Of a stretch of DNA of 37,386 bases, positions 7,670-16,067 are shown in pieces; the first letter of the stretch is position 1; each line of letters begins with the position of its first letter. The DNA is from Candidatus Cloacimonadota bacterium (GTDB lineage Bacteria; Cloacimonadota; Cloacimonadia; Cloacimonadales; Cloacimonadaceae), in the NCBI GenBank assembly GCA_029567705.1, contig JAKPXC010000120.1, positions 1 to 37,386 on the forward strand. Direction: 5' to 3'. The notes beneath the pieces were generated by a model. The model did not search any database. It saw only the letters and a list, made by a program, of their open reading frames with translations, and was not told the origin of the DNA. Made by a program: the position numbers and the translations under genes.

Positions 7670-8301
7670 CCCATATCCTCCAGTATCTCCAGAATCTGCT
7701 CCGGCCTGTCTGCCAGAAAGTCCGGATTGTAGCGCTCCAGCAAGCGCTGAGGATGGAAGCCCCAGGTCACGGAGATCACTTTGATCCCACAGGCTTTGGC
7801 AGCTTCAATATCCCGGCTCTCGTCTCCGATATAGATCAGACTGGCAGGATCCAGCTTGTGTTTGCGGATTTGCCGCCTGATTCTGTCCTGCTTGTCCAGA
7901 ACTCCGGATGTGCCCTCTATCCAATCAAAATAGTGAAGCTTGTGCCGATCCAGAAACTGCACCACATTGTTTCTGGAATTGGAACTGAGCAGTGCCATGC
8001 CGATCCTGTTTTCCCTCAAGCTCCTGAGCATGGCGAAAATGCCGGGATAGGGCTCCAGCTCATGCACCCGTTTCTTGTAAACCTTCAGAACTCTGCCGAT
8101 GATAAAGGGTATTTTGTAGAGAGGAATCCCGGCCAGTCGGATCACGGAAGCCGCACTCATATTGCGGATCACCATAAAATCCTCTTCACTGATGTGCTCT
8201 ATGCCATAATCCGGAGCCAGTTGATTCATGATCTGATAGAGCAGATCGATGGAATTGGCGATAGTGCCGTCAAAATCGAAGAGCAGATAAGGCTTTTTCA
8301 T
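7666..8301 (-). CDS. HAD-superfamily phosphatase (phosphoglycolate phosphatase-like)
   Basis: A 211-aa cytosolic hydrolase. All HAD motifs are visible: motif I DFDGTIANS near the N-terminus (nucleophile Asp), motif II with LLSSNS, the lysine in SGVLDKQDRI, and motif IV YIGDESRDIEAAKACG. The helical cap lies between motifs I and II, as in the Gph/PpaX subgroup. I chose ATG 8301 over an ATG 30 bp upstream because it has GAGGAAGG before it and overlaps the rsmI stop in the classic ATGA arrangement. The substrate cannot be told. It sits between rsmI and a membrane-anchored protein gene in one operon. Confidence 0.88.
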   Translation of the reverse strand: MKKPYLLFDFDGTIANSIDLLYQIMNQLAPDYGIEHISEEDFMVIRNMSAASVIRLAGIPLYKIPFIIGRVLKVYKKRVHELEPYPGIFAMLRSLRENRIGMALLSSNSRNNVVQFLDRHKLHYFDWIEGTSGVLDKQDRIRRQIRKHKLDPASLIYIGDESRDIEAAKACGIKVISVTWGFHPQRLLERYNPDFLADRPEQILEILEDMG

Positions 8302-9128
8302 GCCTTCCTCTTCTTGAAGCTCAGCAGGCACTGATAGATTTGGTTGCGGGGATAGCTACCGCTCAGTTCGGTCTGAATCTCGGAAGGCTTCTTGCCGGCT
8401 TTCAGCAGGGAAAGCACTTCCCGGCGGAGTTCGGCGGGATCGGGCTCCGAGGCTGCTGCCCCTTCCAGGAGAACCACGAATTCACCTTTTTCGGTTACAG
8501 ACCAATCCTTCAGCAAGCTCTCCAGATCGCTTCTGGTGTATTCCTCGTAGATTTTGCAGAGCTCCCGTGCCAGTACCACCCGTCTGTTTCCCAGTGTCTT
8601 ATGAAGCTCGGTAAGGGTCTTCTCCAGACGGTGCGGAGCCTCATAAAAGATCAGAGTCTCAGGATAGGTGGAAAGCCTTTGGAGCAGAAGACGCCGCTCT
8701 TTGGCCTGTGTGGGCAGGAAGCCGATGAAGCAGAAACTGCGGGAAGATAAGCCTGAAGCCGTGAGCGCTGGAACAAAGGCCGTGGCACCCGGCAAAGCGA
8801 TCACAGGAATCTCTGCGGTAGTGGCGGCTTGAACGATGAATTCTGAGGGGTCGGAGATTCCCGGGCTGCCTGCATCGGAAATAATGGCAATATCGCTGCC
8901 GGTCTTCAGGATGTCCAGAAGCTCCGGGAGGCGTTGTTTTTCGCTGAACTTGTGATAGCTGATCAGCTTGGGTGGTTGGATATCAAAATGCTGCAGCAAG
9001 CGCCGCGCTGAGCGGGTATCCTCAGCGGCAATCAGGGCGACAGACTTCAGAACTTCCACAGCTCTGTAGGTCATATCGCCCAAATTACCGATAGGCGTGG
9101 GAACCAGATATACTGTCCCGCTCTTCAT
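8298..9128 (-). CDS. rsmI: 16S rRNA (cytidine1402-2'-O)-methyltransferase (RsmI)
   Basis: A 276-aa SAM-dependent methyltransferase of the tetrapyrrole-methylase fold that 2'-O-methylates C1402 in the 16S rRNA P-site region. Diagnostic motifs are VPTPIGNLGDMTYRA at the N-terminus, AEDTRSARRLL, ISDAGSPGISDP and VIALPGATA, then FIGFLP and IFYEAPHRL. The length is normal. The C-terminal ~50 residues after FVVLLEG are a helix-turn-helix-like extension common in the family. It follows kbl with a gap of about 10 bp and is coupled to the next gene by ATGA. Confidence 0.96.
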   Translation of the reverse strand: MKSGTVYLVPTPIGNLGDMTYRAVEVLKSVALIAAEDTRSARRLLQHFDIQPPKLISYHKFSEKQRLPELLDILKTGSDIAIISDAGSPGISDPSEFIVQAATTAEIPVIALPGATAFVPALTASGLSSRSFCFIGFLPTQAKERRLLLQRLSTYPETLIFYEAPHRLEKTLTELHKTLGNRRVVLARELCKIYEEYTRSDLESLLKDWSVTEKGEFVVLLEGAAASEPDPAELRREVLSLLKAGKKPSEIQTELSGSYPRNQIYQCLLSFKKRKA

Positions 9129-9138
9129 AGCGTTTGTG

Positions 9139-10329
9139 TTATTTCAGGAGACCCAGTTCCTTACCGGCTTTTACAAAGGAAGCCACTGCCTTATCCAGAT
9201 GATAGAGGGAATGAGCGGCAGAAAGCTGAACGCGGATTCTGGCCTTGCCCAGAGCCACCACGGGATAGGTGAAGCCGATCACGTAGATGCCTTCCTGCAG
9301 AAGGCGATCCGCCATCTTAACGGCCAGAGGCTCGTCGTAGATCATCACAGGGACAATGGCGGTGTTGCCGGGAACGATGTCAAAACCGGCTTCTTCCATG
9401 GCTTTGCGGAAGTAATTGGCATTGGCCACCACCTGATTGCGCAGACTGGTGGAAGCGGTGAGTAGCTCCAAAACCTTGATCACACCGGCAGCAACCGGCG
9501 GGGCAATGGTATTTGAAAAGAGATAGGGACGGGAGCGTTGGCGCATGAATTCAATGATCTCGCGGCGTCCGGAAAGGCAGCCCCCGGAGGCACCGCCCAA
9601 AGCTTTACCGAATGTGGTACTGATAATATCAACTCTGCCCTGCACACCGCAATGTTCGCTGGTGCCGCGTCCGGTCTCTCCAATGTAGCCGGTGGCATGG
9701 GAATCATCCACCATTACCAGAGCGTCATACTTATCTGCCAGGTCGCAGATCTCAGGAAGCTTGGCTATATCGCCGTCCATGGAGAAAACGCCATCGGTCA
9801 CGATAAGGCGGAATTTAGCTTGGGCGGATTGCTTGAGTGCCTCTTCCAATTCATTCATATTGGCATGGGAATAGCGGTAGCGTTGAGCCTTGCAGAGCCG
9901 CACTCCGTCGATGATGGAAGCATGATTGAGGGCATCGGAGATGATGGCGGAGTCTTCACCCAAAATCGGTTCGAAGATGCCGCCATTGGCATCAAAACAG
10001 GAGGAATAGAGGATGGTATCCTCAGTTCCCAGAAATTCGGAGACCTTCTGCTCCAGGTTCTTGTGCAGTTCCTGAGTTCCACAGATGAACCGCACGGAAG
10101 CCAGGCCGTAACCCCAGCTTTCCATGGCAGCCTGAGCTGCCTTGATCACCTCGGGATTGTTCCCCAGGCCAAGGTAGTTGTTGGCACAAAAGTTTAAGAC
10201 TTTGGAGCCATCCGCCAAGGTGATCTCGGCACCCTGAGCAGAGGCCAGAATGCGCTCTGTCTTGTAAGTTCCGGCAGCTTTGATGGAATCCAATTGAGTC
10301 TGGATCTCCTGATAGAAGCGTTTTGACAT
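9139..10329 (-). CDS. kbl: Glycine C-acetyltransferase (2-amino-3-ketobutyrate CoA ligase)
   Basis: A 396-aa PLP enzyme of the alpha-oxoamine synthase family that converts 2-amino-3-oxobutanoate plus CoA to glycine plus acetyl-CoA, normally paired with threonine dehydrogenase in threonine breakdown. Motifs are NFCANNYLGLGN, RFICGTQELH, the PLP-ring stack region DALNHASIIDG, VMVDDSHATGYIG, and the Schiff-base lysine in TTFGKALGGASGG. The start is ATG 10329 (MSKRFYQEIQ), with AGAGG 7 bp upstream; the in-frame ATG further out at 10392 lacks a ribosome site and gives a non-homologous 21-aa tail. No tdh is visible nearby. Confidence 0.94.
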   Translation of the reverse strand: MSKRFYQEIQTQLDSIKAAGTYKTERILASAQGAEITLADGSKVLNFCANNYLGLGNNPEVIKAAQAAMESWGYGLASVRFICGTQELHKNLEQKVSEFLGTEDTILYSSCFDANGGIFEPILGEDSAIISDALNHASIIDGVRLCKAQRYRYSHANMNELEEALKQSAQAKFRLIVTDGVFSMDGDIAKLPEICDLADKYDALVMVDDSHATGYIGETGRGTSEHCGVQGRVDIISTTFGKALGGASGGCLSGRREIIEFMRQRSRPYLFSNTIAPPVAAGVIKVLELLTASTSLRNQVVANANYFRKAMEEAGFDIVPGNTAIVPVMIYDEPLAVKMADRLLQEGIYVIGFTYPVVALGKARIRVQLSAAHSLYHLDKAVASFVKAGKELGLLK

Positions 10330-10549
10330 TGCAAACCTCTTATATGATTGTTTTCTATCTGGCAAAGTCTCTGCAAGTGAGCTTTCTGTCAATAAAAAGC
10401 TGTGTAATCAGTTCCAGTGGTACACGCTCACACGTTGATCCGGAGTGGCTCCGATACTATGTGATACTTGTCCTGCATTTGTGTTTAATCACTACCTAAG
10501 AAGAATGAGCGTTGATCTGCTGACTCTCCGGTGTATTTGCAAACAAAGT

Positions 10550-10588
10550 GAGCTTCGCTAAGGCCAGGATGTGACAGTTGCGAAGCTC
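10550..10588. other. Inverted repeat downstream of the giant repeat-protein gene
   Basis: GAGCTTCGC (10550-10558) and GCGAAGCTC (10580-10588) are perfect 9-bp arms with a 21-nt loop, about 20 bp beyond the stop of the minus-strand gene ending at 10610. It could be a terminator, but the T-tract after it is broken (ACTTTGTTTG). The remaining ~220 bp between the kbl start and this repeat hold only a small ATCCGGAG-tgg-CTCCGAT hairpin at about 10438-10455. Confidence 0.45.
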
Positions 10589-10609
10589 TTCTTATATCTT
10601 ACAGCACAA

Positions 10610-13600
10610 TCATTTTTTCTGGTGAAACCCGCCATCTCTCTGCTCAATTTTCGCAGGCATGGTCGAACAGGCCACCACTCGGAAGAATTTCCGGGTTTCT
10701 TCCCCAGTGTAACTATAGCTTAGTTCCGTTGCAGCCACTGTAGCTAGCAGGAACCAGGACGAAAGAGATGAGGGATCGTCTGAGCAGTACACCATGTAAG
10801 ACTGAGCATTATCCACGGCAGTCCAACTAATCAGAGGACTCCCATCATGCACGGAAACTGAAGTAAGGGGAGTTGCCAGAGTTTCAATAATATCCGCATA
10901 ATGTAACACTATTTGCCATGTTCCATTCACCACATAACCATAGTATGTGGTTGAAGCAGATTCATTTCCCCAGATCCTGAAGCAGTGTAACTCAAAACTG
11001 ACATCCCCACTCAGTCCGTTGGCCAAAGTCAAGCTTTCCCGATAGTAAGTATTAGTTCCATTATGGTCTCCAACTCCGCTATATAATTGAGATTCAGTGA
11101 TATCGTTATTACTGCAAAGCAGGAAGGATCTCTGTTCGCTCAGCCAGCTTCCACCACCGGTTGACATCTGATAAAGCAGATCCATCCCCACAATCTTCTT
11201 TCCTTCAGGTACCGAGACCGAGAGCAACCCAGACTCCAGAGCCCGGTCGGAAATGGATGGGGAGGTATTATAGGTGGTGGGGATGTTTCCAAGACTGTAA
11301 GTGATGATTACTCCGTCATCAGGCAGAGTAAGGAAAGTTTGTGGGCCTGACCAATCGCTTACTCCTCCGGTAGAAATCCGGGAACGGACATACCAACTAT
11401 AGGCAGAGCCCTCATCTAATCCATCCAGAGTATGAGAATTGGAGTTGAGGTTTTCGATCAAAGTTCCTTCACTTACGGGATCAAAGCCCACCTGGCCATA
11501 TATCAGATCCCATGCACTGGAGGCAGGCACACAATTCTCGCTCCAGCTCAGATCCACAGAATCGTAATCGATATTGGAAGCAGTTAATCCTGTAGGTGAG
11601 TGATCTGTGAAGCTTACTGCTAGTTGCCAGCTTCCGTTTTCCACCCAAGCTAGGTCATTGGAGGATTCCTCTGTACGAAAAGCATGAAGTTCAAAATCGA
11701 CCGTCCCGCTCAAGCCGTAGGCGATGGTTAATCCCCGCCGGTTATAATGATAGCTGCCTGACGAATACCCTTCTCCGGCAGTTACCTGAGTCTCAGTTAC
11801 ACAATTTGTGCAGCAAAGCAAGAAAGAACGCTGTTCACTTATCCATGCCGGAGAGGTAGATACCATCGTATATTTCAGGGCAAGCTTATCTATCATTTTG
11901 CCGGCAGGCACAGTTATTGACATCAGACCGGGCGATATCGCTCTGGCTGAGAGCCCAACCTCTCCAGATATCAAGGTTGTGGGAATGTTACCACCAGTAT
12001 ATGTGTATGTATCATCTCCAAAGGTCGTAACAAATGTACGTGGTCCCGCCCAATTACTATATCCAAGTTCAGCCTTATTTGCCCGGACATACCAGCTATA
12101 CTCTGTTTCTTCCTGCAAACCTGTTAGAAGATAAGGGCAAGTATCGATGTTACTGATCAAGGTTCCTTGCGTTTCGGGGTTAAAGCCTGCACACCCGTAT
12201 ATGATGTCCCATGAGGTAGCCTGAGGGTAACAATTATCTCTCCAGCTTAACTCCACAGAATTGTTCCCGATGCTATCTTCTGATAAATCCAGGGGTGTCT
12301 CGATAAAGAGACGATCATCCAGGATAATCATCAGTTGCCAGGTTCCATTTGAGACTATTTGTCGCTCATCCAAATAACTGGCACTCCAAACACTGCGGAA
12401 AGCATGGAGCTCAAAATCCACTACTCCGCTAAGTCCATCTGCTATCGAAAGCCTCTTGCGGTGATAATTATGAACTCCTGATTCATCCCCAGATCCTTGA
12501 TATACTTGGTCTTCTGTAACGCCATTAGTTGCGCAGAGCAGGAATGAGCGCTGGTGCCTCTTACGCATTGGTGAAATGGAATTTATTGAATAGCTGAGCT
12601 CAACGCCAGCAATCTGTTTGCCTTCGGGAATTGTAACTGATAACAGTCCCGGGGCTGGAGATCTGCTGCCGGTGGTAATATCGGATTGATAGAAGCTTAA
12701 GATATCTCCCAGGCTGTAAACCAAGGTTATAGAGTGTTCCGGGGGAGTTGAAATTGTGCGTGGCCCCGCCCATTCACTAACGCCAAGATCTGCCTTATTG
12801 GCACGAACATACCAGTTGTAGTCAGTATAGTCTGCTAAACCGGTGAGCTGATAGGGGCAGGTGCTTACATTACAGATCAAGGTTCCTTCAGTTTCGGGAT
12901 CAAAACCTGCCGGACCGTAGATGATGTCCCACATCGTAGCATTAGGATAGCAGATATCGTTCCAGTTCAACTCCGCTGAATCGTATTCGATGCTATTTTC
13001 CGTTAAATCTATCGGGATGTCGAGAGCGGGCCCTCCCTCCAAGTAGATAATTAGCTGCCAGCTTCCGTTTACAACATATTGATAATCTGTATTTGAAATC
13101 GAACCGGTGCCCGTCGTCAAGATCCTAAGTGCATGGAGCTCAAAACCCACTTCTCCGCTCAGCCCATTCGCAATTGAAAGACCTGTCCGGTTATAATTAT
13201 AGACTCCGGATCCCATCCCGAATCCGCTGTAAACTTGAGCTTCGGTTACGCCATTAGTCGCGCAGAGCATGAATGACCTCTGCTCATCCATCCAACGTCC
13301 ATTATTGGTTGACATGGAATAGCTTAGATCTACAGATACAATATGCATATTATCCGGGATAGTAACCGATAGAATCCCCGGTTCTATGGCTCGATCGGCA
13401 AGAGTGGGGGTATGATAATAAGTACTGGGTATGTCTCCAAAGTTATAAGTTAGGACTATAACACCTTCCGGGAGAGTCGAAAAGGTGTGCGGTCCAGTCC
13501 AATCACTAACTCCAATACCCGCTTTATTGGCCCTCACATACCAGCTATACTCCGCATATACCTGCAAATCCGAGAGCAGATAGGGACGGGTGTTGATGCT

Positions 13601-15724
13601 GCTAATCATTGTCCCTTCCGTTTCGGGATCAAAACCCACCTGGCCATAGATCATGTCCCACATCGTGGCCTCAGGATAGCATCTATCTGTCCAACTCAAT
13701 TCTGCTGAGTTAGTTCCAATATTCACCTCTGCAAGCCCTATTGGGGCTTTCAGTACCGGACGGTCGGCCAAGGCTATGATTAGCTGCCAGGTCTTATTTA
13801 CCACAAATTGATAGTCCGGGTTTGTGCCGCTGCCCCCCTCGGTTCTGAAGGCATGCAGTTCAAAATCTACCTCTCCTGTAAGTTCATTGGCAATTTGGAG
13901 CCCATCTCTGCTGTAGTTATAAATGCCCTCCCCACCACTGCCACACCATAGCTGATCTTCACTGACGCCATTGGTGCTGCAAAGCAGGAAAGACTTCTGT
14001 TCACTCATCAGAGCACCATTGTTTGTGGACATGGAATAGCGAATTCTAACTGAGGATATTTCTTTATTCTCCGGGATGGTTGCCCTCATCAGTCCTGGTT
14101 GCTCTGCCCTGATTACGGGAGAGGATCCAAGATTGTAGGAAGTGGGAATATCGTTGCCCGAATGAATGAATACTATCTCATTAGCAGCAAGGCTGCTAAT
14201 CGTCAGTGGTCCAGTCCAAGCGCTCACTCCGGCACTGCCTGCATTTGCCCGGATATAACAATGATATTCGCTCATTTCACTCAATCCGCTTAGTATGAAG
14301 GGGCGGGAAACAGTGCTGACCAGCGTTCCTTCCGTTGCGGGATCAAAACCCTGATGACCATACAGGATATCCCAATTGCTCACAGGGGGGAAGCAGTTTT
14401 CTTCCCAATCTATCCCAGCCGAAACAGTGCCTACATCAACCAGATGCAAATCTGTGGGGTTGTTTATCTCCATATAATGGATGGTCAGAGCGAAGGATCC
14501 GTCTTCTACAAAGTTATAGTCTGCATTCGAACCAGAACCACCACTGGTTCGGAAGGCATGCAGCTGGAATTCCACAAGTCCAGTGAGCCCGCTGGCAAGA
14601 GTTAATCCAGTTCTATTATAACTGCACCTGCCTTCAGGAATGGCTGCCGATCCAGAATAAACTTCTGCTTCTGAGGTCTCATTGGTGCTGCACAGCAAGA
14701 ATGATCTCTGATCCATGATGCTGCTCCCACTGCGCGCAATCATAGCATATTCAAGATCCACCCAATCGATAACTTTACCTTCAGGTATCACCACTAGGAT
14801 GGTACTATAATCCAATGCCCTGCTGGAAGTGGTGGGGGTTGAATCAAACGTTGAGGGCACTTCGCCAGAATAGCAAACTGCATAATCACCGTTCTCCACC
14901 AATGTTCTAAAGCTACAGGGATCGGACCATGCTCCGAATTCTCCTTCTGGCAGAATCTGTCGCACATAGCAGAAGTACTCGGTAAAAGGTTGTAAGCCAG
15001 TAAGACAGTATTCAGTACTTGCAATATCTGACACAAGATTACCTTGACTATTCGGATCAAAGTCTGCCTCATCCCATTTTAGTTCCCAGCCCAGAGAGGT
15101 CTCCGGTCCTGACCAGGATAGATTAACTGAATTGAGGTCTATCCCATAGCAATCCAGGAACAAGGTACTCATGTCGGTGGGCATTGGCTCTGTATGGATC
15201 GTTATCGTCCAGGAATCTCCATCCACATAGTTATAGGTTGCGTCTGAGCCTGTGCCACCACTGGATCGGAAGGCATGCAGCTCAAATATCACTTCTCCAA
15301 ACAGCCTATTGGCAATATCCAACCCCATCCTGCTGTATTGATATGTACCGGGAGCAGTTCCGGATCCGCAGAAAATCTGCCGCTCAGTTCTTTGACTGGA
15401 AACACAGTAGAGGAAGGACTGCTGTTCTGCCATGGTGCTGGGCCCAACTGCAGTCATGGAGTATTGAAGATCAATTGAGGAGATGATTTCCATGTGGGGA
15501 ACGATGACCGACATCACACCAGGCTCCAATGCCCGGCTGGTGATGGTGGGTTGATTGTATAATGTGCTAGAAATATCTCCACCCTCATAAACGAAACTTG
15601 TGGTAGTTGCGCCCAGAATCGAACCATAAAAGATAAAGAGAAGCAACATAAATCCATAGGCAAACCGACCACGAAAAGTGTGCAGAAGAAAACTGAACAG
15701 GTGTTCGAAATAATGACATAACAT
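10610..15724 (-). CDS. Giant secreted/surface protein with seven bipartite repeats including Fn3 modules
   Basis: About 1,704 aa from ATG 15724 (GGGGA 7 bp upstream). An in-frame ATG at 15781 and another at 15649 are alternatives. A hydrophobic signal segment (MLLLFIFYGSILGA) follows RGRFAYGF. The mature protein has seven tandem units of ~237 aa, starting near 15590, 14880, 14170, 13460, 12725, 12005 and 11300. Each has a first half with GDIPSTY, EQRSFLLC(S/A)TN, YNYNRTGL, ANGLSGEVDFELHAFR and a W-x-L-x-I strand, then an Fn3-like half with ELSW, WDIIYGxxGFDPETEGTLIS, YSWYVRAN and WxGPxTF. A final Fn3-like domain ends the protein; there is no YPNPF-type T9SS tail. It is probably an adhesin or surface-layer component; the function is unknown. 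Confidence 0.8.
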   Translation of the reverse strand: MLCHYFEHLFSFLLHTFRGRFAYGFMLLLFIFYGSILGATTTSFVYEGGDISSTLYNQPTITSRALEPGVMSVIVPHMEIISSIDLQYSMTAVGPSTMAEQQSFLYCVSSQRTERQIFCGSGTAPGTYQYSRMGLDIANRLFGEVIFELHAFRSSGGTGSDATYNYVDGDSWTITIHTEPMPTDMSTLFLDCYGIDLNSVNLSWSGPETSLGWELKWDEADFDPNSQGNLVSDIASTEYCLTGLQPFTEYFCYVRQILPEGEFGAWSDPCSFRTLVENGDYAVCYSGEVPSTFDSTPTTSSRALDYSTILVVIPEGKVIDWVDLEYAMIARSGSSIMDQRSFLLCSTNETSEAEVYSGSAAIPEGRCSYNRTGLTLASGLTGLVEFQLHAFRTSGGSGSNADYNFVEDGSFALTIHYMEINNPTDLHLVDVGTVSAGIDWEENCFPPVSNWDILYGHQGFDPATEGTLVSTVSRPFILSGLSEMSEYHCYIRANAGSAGVSAWTGPLTISSLAANEIVFIHSGNDIPTSYNLGSSPVIRAEQPGLMRATIPENKEISSVRIRYSMSTNNGALMSEQKSFLLCSTNGVSEDQLWCGSGGEGIYNYSRDGLQIANELTGEVDFELHAFRTEGGSGTNPDYQFVVNKTWQLIIALADRPVLKAPIGLAEVNIGTNSAELSWTDRCYPEATMWDMIYGQVGFDPETEGTMISSINTRPYLLSDLQVYAEYSWYVRANKAGIGVSDWTGPHTFSTLPEGVIVLTYNFGDIPSTYYHTPTLADRAIEPGILSVTIPDNMHIVSVDLSYSMSTNNGRWMDEQRSFMLCATNGVTEAQVYSGFGMGSGVYNYNRTGLSIANGLSGEVGFELHALRILTTGTGSISNTDYQYVVNGSWQLIIYLEGGPALDIPIDLTENSIEYDSAELNWNDICYPNATMWDIIYGPAGFDPETEGTLICNVSTCPYQLTGLADYTDYNWYVRANKADLGVSEWAGPRTISTPPEHSITLVYSLGDILSFYQSDITTGSRSPAPGLLSVTIPEGKQIAGVELSYSINSISPMRKRHQRSFLLCATNGVTEDQVYQGSGDESGVHNYHRKRLSIADGLSGVVDFELHAFRSVWSASYLDERQIVSNGTWQLMIILDDRLFIETPLDLSEDSIGNNSVELSWRDNCYPQATSWDIIYGCAGFNPETQGTLISNIDTCPYLLTGLQEETEYSWYVRANKAELGYSNWAGPRTFVTTFGDDTYTYTGGNIPTTLISGEVGLSARAISPGLMSITVPAGKMIDKLALKYTMVSTSPAWISEQRSFLLCCTNCVTETQVTAGEGYSSGSYHYNRRGLTIAYGLSGTVDFELHAFRTEESSNDLAWVENGSWQLAVSFTDHSPTGLTASNIDYDSVDLSWSENCVPASSAWDLIYGQVGFDPVSEGTLIENLNSNSHTLDGLDEGSAYSWYVRSRISTGGVSDWSGPQTFLTLPDDGVIITYSLGNIPTTYNTSPSISDRALESGLLSVSVPEGKKIVGMDLLYQMSTGGGSWLSEQRSFLLCSNNDITESQLYSGVGDHNGTNTYYRESLTLANGLSGDVSFELHCFRIWGNESASTTYYGYVVNGTWQIVLHYADIIETLATPLTSVSVHDGSPLISWTAVDNAQSYMVYCSDDPSSLSSWFLLATVAATELSYSYTGEETRKFFRVVACSTMPAKIEQRDGGFHQKK

Positions 15725-15861
15725 ACTATAATCCCCGCAAAATAGATAATTCTGGCGATATGAATTGTTTATGGAGTTCATCGTCGAGGCACAGAAAAGA
15801 TCGATTCAGAAATTAAGTCAATCAAAATCGTCCAGCATTCCTTAGGCTCAAGTTGGTTGCC

Positions 15862-15938
15862 GAGTCTTCACCGTGTCTTGCAGGACTCTTCCCGAACACT
15901 TTGCTCGGGAAGAGTCCTGCAAGACACGGTGAAGACTC
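15862..15938. repeat. Hairpin repeat family A, copy 2 (perfect stem)
   Basis: Arms 15862-15895 and 15905-15938 are perfect 34-bp inverted repeats around the loop ACACTTTGC, the exact reverse complement of the copy 1 loop, although the outer flanks (GGTTGCC left, CGGGAGAAA right) match copy 1 in orientation. It lies in the 343-bp gap between two minus-strand surface-protein genes, where nothing else gene-like was seen. Confidence 0.9.
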
Positions 15939-16067
15939 CGGGAGAAACGGGGAAGATATTAGCTGATAGGCGTAGTAATATCGGCTCGTGGGCACTGGGT
16001 AACGATGGCAGGAACACATCTGTGTGCCAGTTTCCATGGGCTCTGGACAAGTATTCTGCGCTCTGTC

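Noticed and set aside
10341-10400. Promoter for kbl with TTGACA at about 10387-10392
   Set aside because: No acceptable -10 box at a normal distance; a TATAAG nearby overlaps the ribosome site.
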